Of a stretch of 27,431 nucleotides of DNA, positions 15,354-23,406 are shown piece by piece. How positions within the stretch are numbered: the first letter of the stretch is position 1; each line of letters starts with the position of its first letter. This DNA comes from a virus. Made by a program: the position numbers and the translations under genes. Below the pieces are notes generated by a model, which did no database searches, had not been told where the DNA came from, and was given only the letters and a program-made list of their open reading frames with translations. Location of the stretch: the IMG/VR virus record IMGVR_UViG_3300033148_003007, positions 1 through 27,431 of that record. One strand, written 5' to 3'.

Positions 15354-16522
15354 ATAAAATTAGCGTTTTTGGACTTGGGCGGCTTGGTAAACCATTAGCA
15401 GAATTTATGGCTACCAAGGGGTTTGAAGTAATTGGTGTAGATGTAGATAAGAATAAATTAGGTAGTGATTTAATTGAAACTACTAATGAAAGTGAGTATG
15501 CAGTTAACCACTCGGACGTGTCAATTATATTTGTAAACACACCTAATTTAAAAGACGGAGCATTTAATTTAGTTTACGTTAATCAAGTAGCAGATAGTAT
15601 AGGAGAAGCTCTTAAATATAAAGATAAATATCATTTAGTTGTGCTTAGAAGTACTGTTCTTCCGGGCGCTACTGAAGAAATAATAAAAAGAATAGAGAAA
15701 ATTTCAGGTAAAAAAGTTGATAAAGATTTTGGAATGATACATCACCCAGAGTTTTTAGCACTTGGAACTGAAATAGAAAATATAAGAAACCCGGAATATC
15801 TTTTAATTGGTGAACATGATAAAAAAGCAGGTGATATTTATAGACATATTTGTTATACAGTTATGGACAATGATGCACCTATAATTAGAACAAATCTAAG
15901 AAATGCTGAATTGGCTAAACTAATGGCTAATAATTATATTACAATGAAAATGAATTTTGCTAATATGATAGGTGAGATTTGCGATAAAACAGATGCAGAC
16001 CCAGATGTAATAAGTAATATACTCGGTCACGACAGTAGAATAGGTAGAAAGTTTTTAACTGCTGGTTTATCTTACGGTGGAACGTGTTTTCCAAGAGATA
16101 ATGAAGCGCTATCATTTTATTTAGATAAGTTGGGAATGGATATGAATTTTCCAGGAGTAATGACCGTAATGAACAATCACCAGATTGATAGAATGGTAAA
16201 TAAAATAATAGATAAATCAAATACAAATAAAATACTTATAATAGGCACTTCATTTAAACCAAACACGGATGTAGTAGTAGAAAGCGCTTCTATTAAAATA
16301 ATAAATAAATTAATTGAAAAAGGGTTTGTTATTACAGTACATGACCCGAAAGCTATTTCAAATACAAAAGAAGTTCTTGGAAATAAAGTAAATTATATTA
16401 AAAACGTACAAAAAGCAATTAACGAATCTGATTTTACAGTATTAGCAGTACCTTGGAATCAGTATATTAAATTAAAATATAATAAAGATAAACTATTAGA
16501 TTGTTGGAGGTGTGTTAAATGA
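15350..16522 (+). CDS. UDP-glucose/GDP-mannose 6-dehydrogenase family
   Basis: A 390-residue enzyme from ATG 15350; GTG 15341 also fits the frame but overlaps the ribosome site. The NAD-binding Rossmann motif is VFGLGRLGKPLAEFM (6-20). AELAKLMANNYITMK (186-200) holds the conserved Lys190 and Asn194. SYGGTCFPRD (241-250) carries the catalytic Cys246, and GTSFKPNTDV begins the C-terminal domain. All key residues are present, so it should be active. Members oxidise the C6 of a nucleotide sugar to a uronic acid using two NAD+. This implies an acidic sugar in the virus-directed glycan. Whether the substrate is a UDP- or GDP-sugar cannot be told. Confidence 0.88.
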   Translation: MNKISVFGLGRLGKPLAEFMATKGFEVIGVDVDKNKLGSDLIETTNESEYAVNHSDVSIIFVNTPNLKDGAFNLVYVNQVADSIGEALKYKDKYHLVVLRSTVLPGATEEIIKRIEKISGKKVDKDFGMIHHPEFLALGTEIENIRNPEYLLIGEHDKKAGDIYRHICYTVMDNDAPIIRTNLRNAELAKLMANNYITMKMNFANMIGEICDKTDADPDVISNILGHDSRIGRKFLTAGLSYGGTCFPRDNEALSFYLDKLGMDMNFPGVMTVMNNHQIDRMVNKIIDKSNTNKILIIGTSFKPNTDVVVESASIKIINKLIEKGFVITVHDPKAISNTKEVLGNKVNYIKNVQKAINESDFTVLAVPWNQYIKLKYNKDKLLDCWRCVK

Positions 16523-17745
16523 AAGAATTTGCATTTAAAATATATGATAAATTAACCAAAAATACAATCAAATGGCGTGAATATTTGACTGAATATAAAA
16601 ACGCAAGTCACAAAGAACTAAAAGAACTACAACGGGGTAGATTGAACGTATTACATTGGTCTGGTTTTAGGACAAATAGAAAAAATCTATGGTTATGGAA
16701 AGGATTTAATAATACTCCTCTAACAACAAAAGAAGACCTAAGAAATTTCAAGCCAATCCTAAAAGGAAACGAAACTAAACATTTTTCATCTGGTTCAACA
16801 GGAGAACCGTTAAAAACATACGGTCCAGATGAACTACAATCAATTAAATCAGCAGTATTTGAAAGAGCTTGGAAGTCAGTTGGCTGGAATGGAAAAGACA
16901 AAATACTTAGACTAACAGCAGGAGAACCACAATGGAAATTATTTGACTGGCTAAGAAATGTTAAACCAATGAATTACAGAAATATTGGTTTAAAACATTA
17001 TAATTGGGTCATAAATAACAAACCATTTTTGATACATGGTGGTTCAGGCGCTATTAGAGAAATTACAACAGGAATAATTAATCTTGGTATAGAAGATTGT
17101 TTAAAAGATATAACTCTTTATCTTATGAGTGAAGATACAAAAGAACATACAAAAGAACTAAAAAAGTATTATAAAGCAGTTTACTCTGGTTACGGATTAG
17201 CAGAACTTTGTACAGTAGCTTCACAATGTAAATACGGAAATTATCATGTAAATATGGATACTTGTATAACTGAGGTAATTGACGGAGAGATAGTTGTAAC
17301 TGATTTGTTCAATAACGTAACTCCTGTAATTAGATATAAAACTAAAGATTATGGTAAATTAAAAAAGAGCAACTGTAAATGTGGTAGGAAAAGTGATATA
17401 CTTTACGACATAGAAGGTAGAAGTATAGATTATTATGATGGCGATTTAACACTTAAACCTCTTGGGTGGTGGATATTAAGCCCTATTAGTAATGACTACG
17501 GACATTTAATAAACCAATGGAAAGTAAAGGTAAATTTGAAAAAGAATCAATTTATTTTATATGTTGTTTGGTCAGATAAAATATTGACATTTGAAACAGA
17601 AACAGGGTCTTATCCTATAACCAATATTGATTTAATATCATATAGAGAATGGATAAAAGAAGAATCAGGACTTGACTTAGTAATTAAAACACAAAAGAGT
17701 ATGAGCAACAAGGGTAGAATGAAATTACTTAAAGTGGTTAAATGA
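16519..17745 (+). CDS. CapK/PaaK-like adenylate-forming enzyme
   Basis: A 408-residue protein with the AMP-binding signature SSGSTGEPLKTY (90-101), a YSGYGLAELC motif, and VIRYKTKDYG with a following CKCGR, the order expected in the PaaK/CapK branch of adenylate-forming enzymes. PaaK makes phenylacetyl-CoA; CapK-like relatives sit in capsule and exopolysaccharide gene clusters and activate unknown acids. Four-base overlaps with both neighbours tie it to the dehydrogenase and the HAD gene. It may activate an acid for attachment to a sugar. The substrate is not known. Confidence 0.75.
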   Translation: MKEFAFKIYDKLTKNTIKWREYLTEYKNASHKELKELQRGRLNVLHWSGFRTNRKNLWLWKGFNNTPLTTKEDLRNFKPILKGNETKHFSSGSTGEPLKTYGPDELQSIKSAVFERAWKSVGWNGKDKILRLTAGEPQWKLFDWLRNVKPMNYRNIGLKHYNWVINNKPFLIHGGSGAIREITTGIINLGIEDCLKDITLYLMSEDTKEHTKELKKYYKAVYSGYGLAELCTVASQCKYGNYHVNMDTCITEVIDGEIVVTDLFNNVTPVIRYKTKDYGKLKKSNCKCGRKSDILYDIEGRSIDYYDGDLTLKPLGWWILSPISNDYGHLINQWKVKVNLKKNQFILYVVWSDKILTFETETGSYPITNIDLISYREWIKEESGLDLVIKTQKSMSNKGRMKLLKVVK

Positions 17746-18014
17746 AAATATATGCAATTGATTTGGATGGAACGCTTGTAATAAAAGGTAAACCAGTAAA
17801 AAAAGTCATTGATTCTGTTAACAGATTATATGAAAAAAAGGATACTATGGTTATAATTCATACTGCGAGAAATGAAACTATTAGAGAAAGAACAATTGAA
17901 TATCTTAAAATTCTTAAAGTTAATTATCATTTATTGATTATGAATAAACTCAGAGCAGATTATTATATAGACGATAGAAATATAAGTATAAAAGAATTTG
18001 GTGAAATGAAATGA
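17742..18014 (+). CDS. Short HAD-superfamily phosphatase
   Basis: A 90-residue minimal HAD protein with all motifs: DLDGT (7-11, nucleophile Asp7 and Asp9), HTAR (40-43), the Lys in MNKLRADYYIDDR (Lys69) and acidic Asp77-Asp78. There is no cap domain, as in small phosphatases of capsule loci that act on sugar phosphates or larger substrates. It overlaps its neighbours by four bases on both sides. A phosphate-removing step in the same pathway is likely. Confidence 0.78.
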   Translation: MKIYAIDLDGTLVIKGKPVKKVIDSVNRLYEKKDTMVIIHTARNETIRERTIEYLKILKVNYHLLIMNKLRADYYIDDRNISIKEFGEMK

Positions 18015-19072
18015 AATTATTTATAGCTGGTCCAGTAAATACATCAGAAAGTTTAAAGAAAATAATTCCTTATAATGAAATGGGACATAGAGAACCAGAG
18101 TTTGAGAATTTGTATAAAGGAGTTAAAACCAAACTTTATAAAGTATTTAAAATAAATAAAAAAGAATTTGACTTTGCAATTATAGGCGGTTCTGGTACTT
18201 CTGCAATAGAAAGTATGATTTCATCTATAGTAAATAAGAAAATATTAGTCATTTCAAACGGTGCGTTTGGTGAAAGGGCTTATGAGATATGTAAAATATA
18301 CGGTTTGCAAAGAGTTTATTTACAATATTCATGGGGTGATTATCCAAATGAATTAGAAATAGAGAAGATTCTACAAAATGACCCGGAAATTGGTTTTGTT
18401 TATATGGTACACATGGAAACCAGCACAGGTATGTTGAACCCAATAAAAGAAGTAGGAAATTTGTGCAAGAAGTACAACAAGACATATCTTATTGATTCTG
18501 TCTGCGCTATAGGTTGCGAGAAATTAGATATGAACGAGTTTAATATAGATTTCTGCGCATTTAGTTCTAATAAAGGTATTGGTGGAGTTCCTGTAGTTGG
18601 AATGGTATGTTGTAGAAAAAATAAGTTAAATAACCAAAAAAGGAATATGTACTTAAATTTAAATTCTTATTTGGATTATAGTAAAAAGAATCAAACCCCA
18701 TTTACTCCTGCTATACCGATGTTTTATTTTTTAAATGAAGTTTTAGTTGATTTACTTAAAGAAGGTGTAAATAATAGATTGAAAAGGTATAAAAATAATT
18801 GTGATTTATTGAAAAAGGAATTAACTAAATTAGATTTGGAATTTTATTTGAAAGATTATATGGCTAATATAATGGTAAATGTAATTATACCAAATGGATT
18901 AACATTTAAATTAATCCATGATGAATTAAAAAAAAGGGGATTTATTATTTATAATGGTAAAGATGAATTGGAGGGTAAGATTATGCATATAGCAACTATG
19001 GGAGATTTAACTGAAAAAGATATAAAAGAATTTGTAAAGAATTTAAAAGAAATAATAACCATAGTCCATTAA
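18011..19072 (+). CDS. Class V aminotransferase, 2-aminoethylphosphonate transaminase-like
   Basis: A 353-residue PLP enzyme. FIAGPVNTSESLK (4-16) and GHREPEF (25-31) are typical of the PhnW/alanine-glyoxylate aminotransferase group. GGSGTSAIES (59-68) binds the cofactor phosphate, IDSVCAIG holds Asp162, and SSNKGIGGVP (185-194) carries the PLP lysine, Lys188. Within class V, the GHREPEF start and the SSNKG-x-x-G-V-P site most resemble 2-aminoethylphosphonate:pyruvate transaminase, but serine- or alanine-glyoxylate enzymes are close relatives. No PEP mutase or phosphonopyruvate decarboxylase is in the window, so phosphonate chemistry would need them elsewhere. It overlaps the HAD gene by four bases. 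Confidence 0.75.
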   Translation: MKLFIAGPVNTSESLKKIIPYNEMGHREPEFENLYKGVKTKLYKVFKINKKEFDFAIIGGSGTSAIESMISSIVNKKILVISNGAFGERAYEICKIYGLQRVYLQYSWGDYPNELEIEKILQNDPEIGFVYMVHMETSTGMLNPIKEVGNLCKKYNKTYLIDSVCAIGCEKLDMNEFNIDFCAFSSNKGIGGVPVVGMVCCRKNKLNNQKRNMYLNLNSYLDYSKKNQTPFTPAIPMFYFLNEVLVDLLKEGVNNRLKRYKNNCDLLKKELTKLDLEFYLKDYMANIMVNVIIPNGLTFKLIHDELKKRGFIIYNGKDELEGKIMHIATMGDLTEKDIKEFVKNLKEIITIVH

Positions 19073-19077
19073 TGGAC
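19064..19077. repeat. Perfect 14-bp palindrome over a stop codon
   Basis: GTCCATTAATGGAC is a perfect inverted repeat with the TAA stop of the aminotransferase gene (19070-19072) inside it. As RNA it would need a short loop, so it may be a DNA-binding site or a weak hairpin. Its arms repeat the GTCCA/TGGAC core of the hairpin at 5583-5608. Confidence 0.4.
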
Positions 19078-19098
19078 AGGGGTCAAAAAGGTGAATAA

Positions 19099-19974
19099 AT
19101 GAAAGAATTAGCAGTGTTGATAAACACAAGAGATAGACCAACTGAATTGGCGCTTTTACTACAAAGTTTAAGAACGCAAACTTATAAGAATTTTGATATA
19201 TTTATATTAGATGACCAATCTGGAACAAATTTAAGTAACTATCATTTTTTTAATTGCATGGTTACAAGATTGAAATTAGAAGGAATTAAAGTATTTTTAA
19301 AAAGAACAGAATTCCCATTGGGAGTTAGCAGAGCCAGACAGACTATAGCAGATTGGGCTTTAGAAAAAGATTATAAATATACTTTACGTGTGGATGATGA
19401 TGTTTTACTTGAAACAGATTATATAGAAAGATTGTTTAAAGTAATTAATTCGGGATTTGATATAGCAAGCGGAGTTACAGTACCAATGACTGGTCCAGTT
19501 TTTAGGCGAGAACCAAAGTTTTTAAATGGAATGGTTAATAGAGTAATTTTAGATAAAGACGGTAATCATATTATGAACGGTGACGATTGTGGTTGGGCTT
19601 ATACAGAATCAGTTATTTTACCTGCTTGTCATTTTAGAAGTTGCGCATTAATAAAAAGAAAAGTACATGAAAAAGTAAATTATTATCCAACTAAGTTTAG
19701 TAAACATGGTTTTAGAGAAGAGCAAATATTTAGTTATAAAGCTCAGATGTTTGGTTTTAAAATAGGTGTAGACACAGGTGCAGTTAATTATCATCAATTA
19801 ACACCAAGCGGTGGAGAAAGATTTGCAGATTCACAAAATTTGACTGTATTTAACCAAAAGGTTTTTGAAGAGTTTACAAGAGAAAATAAAGTTGAGCTAA
19901 ACAAGATATTTAACAAAGACAATATTCCAAGTAAACTATCTTTACTAAAAGAAACTAATTTAATAATGAGATGA
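19099..19974 (+). CDS. GT2-family glycosyltransferase
   Basis: A 291-residue GT-A enzyme: ELAVLINTRDRP (3-14), FILDDQSGT (35-43) and RVDDDV (97-102) containing the metal-binding acidic triad. GVSRARQTIADWA between them is the usual helix lining the nucleotide site. A Gly- and His-containing late region, HGFREEQIFSYKAQ, holds the likely catalytic Glu. AAAAGGTGAATAA precedes the ATG. It follows the coupled dehydrogenase-CapK-HAD-aminotransferase set after 26 bases and probably uses its product or a related sugar. Confidence 0.83.
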   Translation: MKELAVLINTRDRPTELALLLQSLRTQTYKNFDIFILDDQSGTNLSNYHFFNCMVTRLKLEGIKVFLKRTEFPLGVSRARQTIADWALEKDYKYTLRVDDDVLLETDYIERLFKVINSGFDIASGVTVPMTGPVFRREPKFLNGMVNRVILDKDGNHIMNGDDCGWAYTESVILPACHFRSCALIKRKVHEKVNYYPTKFSKHGFREEQIFSYKAQMFGFKIGVDTGAVNYHQLTPSGGERFADSQNLTVFNQKVFEEFTRENKVELNKIFNKDNIPSKLSLLKETNLIMR

Positions 19975-19979
19975 TATAA

Positions 19980-20183
19980 ATGAGAATATTCAAAGAAAAT
20001 AAAGGAACTATATTATGTAGATTATTTGGACATAGTTGGAGTTTTCCTATACACATGTTAGGACATTCAAAATCTATTATGTCATCAGATTATAGATGTC
20101 GTAGATGTGGAATAAATAAAGAAGATTCATTAGAAGGAAAAGAATGGATAAAAACATGGAATGAATTTAATGAAAAAATATGA
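19980..20183 (+). CDS. Small Cys/His zinc-binding protein, DUF1660-like
   Basis: A 67-residue protein with CRLFGHSW near the N-terminus and YRCRRCGI later. The C-x-x-x-G-H plus C-x-x-C layout resembles DUF1660-type phage proteins, which bind zinc and have no known function. It lies between two glycosyltransferase genes with short gaps. The ribosome site (GATGAT) is weak. Confidence 0.55.
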   Translation: MRIFKENKGTILCRLFGHSWSFPIHMLGHSKSIMSSDYRCRRCGINKEDSLEGKEWIKTWNEFNEKI

Positions 20184-20195
20184 GGTAGTGATTAA

Positions 20196-21311
20196 ATGAT
20201 AAACATAATAGGAAGTTTTTTTGGCAGTTCTGGATACGATTCGCATGTAAGAAATTTGTTAAAAGCATTGGATAAAATTACAGAAGTAAGATTAACTACA
20301 AACGGAGTACCAAATTGGGAAAGATTAGTAACAGATAGAGAATTGGAATTGATTAAAAGAAAACCAGTTAAAGACGAGATAAATTTAATAATTTCAAACC
20401 CTTTACATTGGAGACTGAACGCTACAGCTGAAAGAAATTGGGTTTATTTAGTTAGTGAAGGAGATAAAATACCAGTTTGTTTTATAGAAGAATGCATGAA
20501 CCCAGATATAGAAAAAATATTTTGCCCTTCTACACATGTTATAGATGCAGTTATGGAAACAATGTATATATTAACTTCAGATGAACAAAGCGAATTATAC
20601 GATAAATTGGAGAAGATTCCTCATGGAGTAGATTTAGAGCTATTCTATCCAAAAGAAAAACAAGATAAGTGTATATTCTTAGCTAATAAAGGATTTAGGA
20701 ACTTACAGGACAGAGGAGGTATACAATATCTTATAAGGGCATACTTTGAAGAGTTTACCGATAAGGATAATGTGGAGTTAACATTAAAAATAAACCCCGC
20801 TTATGGAATACCAGATTTGAATAAACTAATTGAAGAATTAGTTCCTAAGAAAGAATATAAAACAGTTCCTGATAGATTACCGAAACTAAATATAAATACA
20901 AACAATATCCCTTATGATAAGATGGTTGATTTATATAATTCAGCTACAGTATTCGTAAGTCCAACAAGAGCAGAAGCATTTAATTTACCTTGTTTAGAAG
21001 CATTAGCATGTGGTCTTCCTGTTATTACAACTAATTACGGAGGGCAGACTGATTATGTGGTTAATAATATAAATGGATTGTTTATAGATTATAAACTTGA
21101 AGAAATAGAACATGAAGTTTTATATGAAGGAATAAGTTGGGCTACTCCTGATATTGGAAGTTTAAGAAATGAATTAAGATATGCTTATGAAAACAAATCA
21201 CTTATGAAAAGGATGGGTAAAGAAGGGATTAAAACTGCTAAAGAGTTTACATGGAGTTCTACAGCTAAAAAAATAAGCGAAATTATAAATACTTCTGAAG
21301 ACAATATATAA
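20196..21311 (+). CDS. GT4-family glycosyltransferase (GT-B fold)
   Basis: A 371-residue glycosyltransferase. It starts MINIIGSFFGSSGYDSHVRN with the glycine loop of the first Rossmann domain. IPHGVDLELFYP (141-152) links the domains. SPTRAEAFNLPCLEALACGLPVITT (255-279) contains the E-x7-E pair, Glu260 and Glu268. It is distinct in sequence from the first GT4 (10296-11531), so it probably transfers a different sugar or uses another acceptor. GAGGTAGTGATTAA precedes the ATG. It closes the glycan island. Confidence 0.85.
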   Translation: MINIIGSFFGSSGYDSHVRNLLKALDKITEVRLTTNGVPNWERLVTDRELELIKRKPVKDEINLIISNPLHWRLNATAERNWVYLVSEGDKIPVCFIEECMNPDIEKIFCPSTHVIDAVMETMYILTSDEQSELYDKLEKIPHGVDLELFYPKEKQDKCIFLANKGFRNLQDRGGIQYLIRAYFEEFTDKDNVELTLKINPAYGIPDLNKLIEELVPKKEYKTVPDRLPKLNINTNNIPYDKMVDLYNSATVFVSPTRAEAFNLPCLEALACGLPVITTNYGGQTDYVVNNINGLFIDYKLEEIEHEVLYEGISWATPDIGSLRNELRYAYENKSLMKRMGKEGIKTAKEFTWSSTAKKISEIINTSEDNI

Positions 21312-21337
21312 TTAATGACTAAATTAGAGGTAATAAA

Positions 21338-21496
21338 ATGGGACGAAAGCAGATAACAACTAAAGAAAGAATTATGAACAGGAGTATTGGATTCCACATT
21401 AGACAAATTGAATTTTTCAATAAATACCCAGAATTCAAGCCCGATAAATTTTGTAGAATGGCAATAGATGAACAGATAAAATTAATAGGTGGTTAG
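21338..21496 (+). CDS. Possible ribbon-helix-helix regulator
   Basis: A 52-residue basic protein preceded by AGAGGTAATAAA. A short strand-like segment (IGFHIRQIEFF) is followed by FKPDKFCRMAIDEQIK, which resembles the second helix of ribbon-helix-helix proteins. The motif is not clear enough to be certain. Its leader is the same twelve bases as before the terminase gene (23452-23463), which makes it a useful ATG reference for that gene's ATT start. The next ATG abuts its stop. Confidence 0.5.
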   Translation: MGRKQITTKERIMNRSIGFHIRQIEFFNKYPEFKPDKFCRMAIDEQIKLIGG

Positions 21497-21784
21497 ATGA
21501 AAAGAGAATTAGATACAGAAGAAGTTAAAAAATCACTTAAAGGAATTGAAAGAATTGAAAATGAATTAAAAGATTTAAAAGAAACAATAAATTACAATAA
21601 AAAAACAATTGATTTTCAGAAAATCCAAGATGAATATCAAGACTTTATAAGACCTTATGTAAAGAAAAAGAAAGATATAGAAAACAAAAAAGCAATGGAT
21701 TATTTGAACCAAGACCTTAAAAGTAAAATGAGTATAGTAAATAATCTAAAAGAACAAATAGAAAAAGGAGTAGAAATTAAATAA
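21497..21784 (+). CDS. Coiled-coil protein of unknown function
   Basis: A 95-residue, highly charged protein. Residues 5-40 and 60-93 have heptad-like spacing of Leu, Ile and Val (for example RIENELKDLKETI and MSIVNNLKEQI), so a coiled coil is likely. It starts directly after the previous stop. No enzyme motif is visible. Small coiled-coil proteins near terminase genes can be scaffolds or small terminase subunits, so this is an alternative candidate for such a role. Confidence 0.58.
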   Translation: MKRELDTEEVKKSLKGIERIENELKDLKETINYNKKTIDFQKIQDEYQDFIRPYVKKKKDIENKKAMDYLNQDLKSKMSIVNNLKEQIEKGVEIK

Positions 21785-21795
21785 GAGGCGATATT

Positions 21796-22323
21796 ATGGC
21801 AGATGAATTTTTTAGACCACAGACAAATGATGAAAAGAAAGATTTTAAAGATGTTGGACCGTTTAAACAAAAAGACGCTAAAATACTTTTTTTATCAGAT
21901 TTGGCGCTAATAAGAGCAAAGAAAAACAAAGAAAAAGTACCTTTCTTTAAAAAGGCAGCTTTAGACGATTTTGATGAATATTATAAAGAACAAACAAAAA
22001 TGTCTGTAAGAAAAAACGGATATGTTAAACTAGAAGACATTAAACCAATTAAAATGAACTGGAAAAAATATAGTTCTCCAGACAATATTAAGTTGATAGA
22101 AGTAATAGAAAAAAGAGATGCACATGTAAGTAAAAAGCATCCATTTGATGTATTTGTAAAATCTTATAGATACAAGTACAAAGATTATGGTGTAGAAGGT
22201 GTTTACAATATATCTGTTATGGAAAATGAAGTTGACGCAGTTAAGAGAATGAAAGCTATTTACGACAATAAAGAATATAAAGAAGTAACAGAAATTGAAA
22301 AAATAAGTAAACTATATAAGTGA
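21796..22323 (+). CDS. Unknown charged protein
   Basis: A 175-residue, lysine- and aspartate-rich soluble protein that I do not recognise. GAGGCGATATT precedes the ATG. It has a helical N-terminal half and an apparent strand-rich part around residues 95-150 (IKLIEVIEKRD, FDVFVKSYRYKYKDYG, VYNISVMENEV). No catalytic motif is seen. It lies 12 bases after the coiled-coil gene and may act with it. Confidence 0.55.
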   Translation: MADEFFRPQTNDEKKDFKDVGPFKQKDAKILFLSDLALIRAKKNKEKVPFFKKAALDDFDEYYKEQTKMSVRKNGYVKLEDIKPIKMNWKKYSSPDNIKLIEVIEKRDAHVSKKHPFDVFVKSYRYKYKDYGVEGVYNISVMENEVDAVKRMKAIYDNKEYKEVTEIEKISKLYK

Positions 22324-22327
22324 TAAA

Positions 22328-22498
22328 TTGAAAAAGAAAAAATATTGGTGTAATAACGGTTGTGGTAAAAAAGTAACTTTATTTGAATATAATCACGACA
22401 CTAAAGAAGCAACTTATAAATGTAGTAAATGCGAGACAGTATTTAAAAAGTTAAGTAAAGGTTATAGTAAACCAATTGTATTTAAAAAAGAGGATTAA
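22328..22498 (+). CDS. Small zinc-ribbon protein, TTG start
   Basis: A 56-residue protein starting with TTG at 22328; no ATG or GTG lies in frame before the zinc ribbon. AAGTGATAAA directly upstream is a fair ribosome site. Cys8-x3-Cys12 (WCNNGCGKK) and Cys32-x2-Cys35 (KCSKCET) form a zinc ribbon, with a basic tail. The next ATG comes one base after its stop. It probably binds nucleic acid or protein. Confidence 0.5.
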   Translation: MKKKKYWCNNGCGKKVTLFEYNHDTKEATYKCSKCETVFKKLSKGYSKPIVFKKED

Positions 22499-22499
22499 T

Positions 22500-22700
22500 A
22501 TGAAAGGAATGATAAAATTTTATAACAATGAAAAGGGATATGGATTTATTGAAACAACTACAGCAGATATATTTTTCCATATCAGTGCAGTAAAGAATAA
22601 AGAAATGGTTGAATCTGGCGAATCAGTAGAATTTGATACGATAGAAAAGGATAGAGGGACTATTGCTATTAATATAACAGTGTCAGAAGAGACAAAGTGA
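22500..22700 (+). CDS. Cold-shock domain protein
   Basis: A 66-residue protein from ATG 22500, with GAGGATTA as ribosome site; the in-frame ATG at 22476 lies within the preceding gene. The cold-shock fold is clear: GMIKFYNNEKGYGFIET with the RNP1-type KGYGFI, IFFHISAV as RNP2, then the strands SVEFDTIEK and AINITV. It binds single-stranded RNA or DNA. Length is normal. In a virus it may keep transcripts unfolded or act in replication or regulation. Cold-shock proteins are patchy in archaea, so the gene may have come from a bacterium. Confidence 0.85.
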   Translation: MKGMIKFYNNEKGYGFIETTTADIFFHISAVKNKEMVESGESVEFDTIEKDRGTIAINITVSEETK

Positions 22701-22704
22701 TTAG

Positions 22705-23118
22705 ATGAAGTCAAGTAATTCAGATAACCCCCACCGTTTTGATAATATGTCAAAAACGGAAGCGGATAATCTAAGAGCAAAGGCAAAGTCTGTTCATAAG
22801 ACTGAAGCATTTAGTAAAAAAATGAAAGAAGTTGCTAATAAAAGATATTTCAGGGAGAAGAACCCTGATATATCTGCGCTAATGGAACTCTATAACAGTG
22901 GTGACGAAAAGGAAGTAATGAATAAATACGTTACAGATGTTGAAGTGTTTAAAGAGTTATTTGAAAACGCTGATACTGTAGAAAGCAGACGAAGAATTTG
23001 GAGTGACTATATGTCTTTTAACTTAAAGATATTTGAATTAATGTTCGGTACTAAGAGTAAAATAGACCAGAAAGTACAGTCAGTTAATTATAACGTAGTC
23101 ATACATGAACCAAAGTAA
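22705..23118 (+). CDS. Candidate small terminase subunit
   Basis: A 137-residue, mostly helical protein directly upstream of the large terminase gene. The basic N-terminal half (RFDNMSKTEADNLRAKAK to VANKRYFREK) could bind DNA; the middle (NPDISALMELYNSGDEKEV) and C-terminal helices could oligomerise, ending in a strand VNYNVVIHEPK. The call rests mainly on gene order and size, since small terminases are very divergent. AAGTGATTAG precedes the ATG. A 345-base non-coding region separates it from the large subunit, which is unusual for a terminase pair. Confidence 0.42.
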   Translation: MKSSNSDNPHRFDNMSKTEADNLRAKAKSVHKTEAFSKKMKEVANKRYFREKNPDISALMELYNSGDEKEVMNKYVTDVEVFKELFENADTVESRRRIWSDYMSFNLKIFELMFGTKSKIDQKVQSVNYNVVIHEPK

Positions 23119-23150
23119 CTGAGAGAAAGTAAGAGGGATGGATAGGTAGT

Positions 23151-23163
23151 AGTATATAATATG
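23151..23163 (+). promoter_or_regulatory. TATA-like element of region 2
   Basis: AGTATATAATATG resembles an archaeal TATA box. Transcription about 25 bases downstream (near 23182) would begin inside the shared 19-bp element, so a protein bound there could block it. The leader to the terminase would be long, about 280 bases, so a second promoter nearer the gene (for example GGTTTTAAAAT at 23360-23370) is also possible. Confidence 0.35.
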
Positions 23164-23175
23164 TAATACCATTTG

Positions 23176-23406
23176 AGGTAAAACCCTTTTACTGTTGTTC
23201 TTTAATTTCTCAAAAAAACTGCCTAAAAAGTACCAGAAACGCACTTTTTCAATTACCCAAAAACGGTAACAGTAAAAAATAAGTTCAATACTTAGCAACA
23301 TTGAGGGCGTTTACCCTACCCTCCAGAGATAACATTCATTTCACCCCTTTACTGGTAACGGTTTTAAAATAGTGTGAAAACAAAGAAAGTTGTGTTACTG
23401 ATGCCG
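23176..23406. repeat. Cluster of 11-bp motif CGNTANCAGTA (region 2)
   Basis: Forward copy at 23264-23274; reverse copies at 23350-23360 and, with one mismatch, 23396-23406; a degenerate reverse copy at 23190-23200. The copy at 23264 lies in CAAAAACGGTAACAGTAA (23258-23275), which matches 5710-5727 at 17 of 18 positions. AGGTAAAACC at 23176 plus the adjoining TTACTG matches the reverse complement of 5630-5648 at 17 of 19. Confidence 0.6.

Noticed and set aside
21314-21355. Thirteen-codon frame after the second GT4 gene
   Set aside because: No ribosome site, and it covers the ribosome site and start of the gene at 21338.
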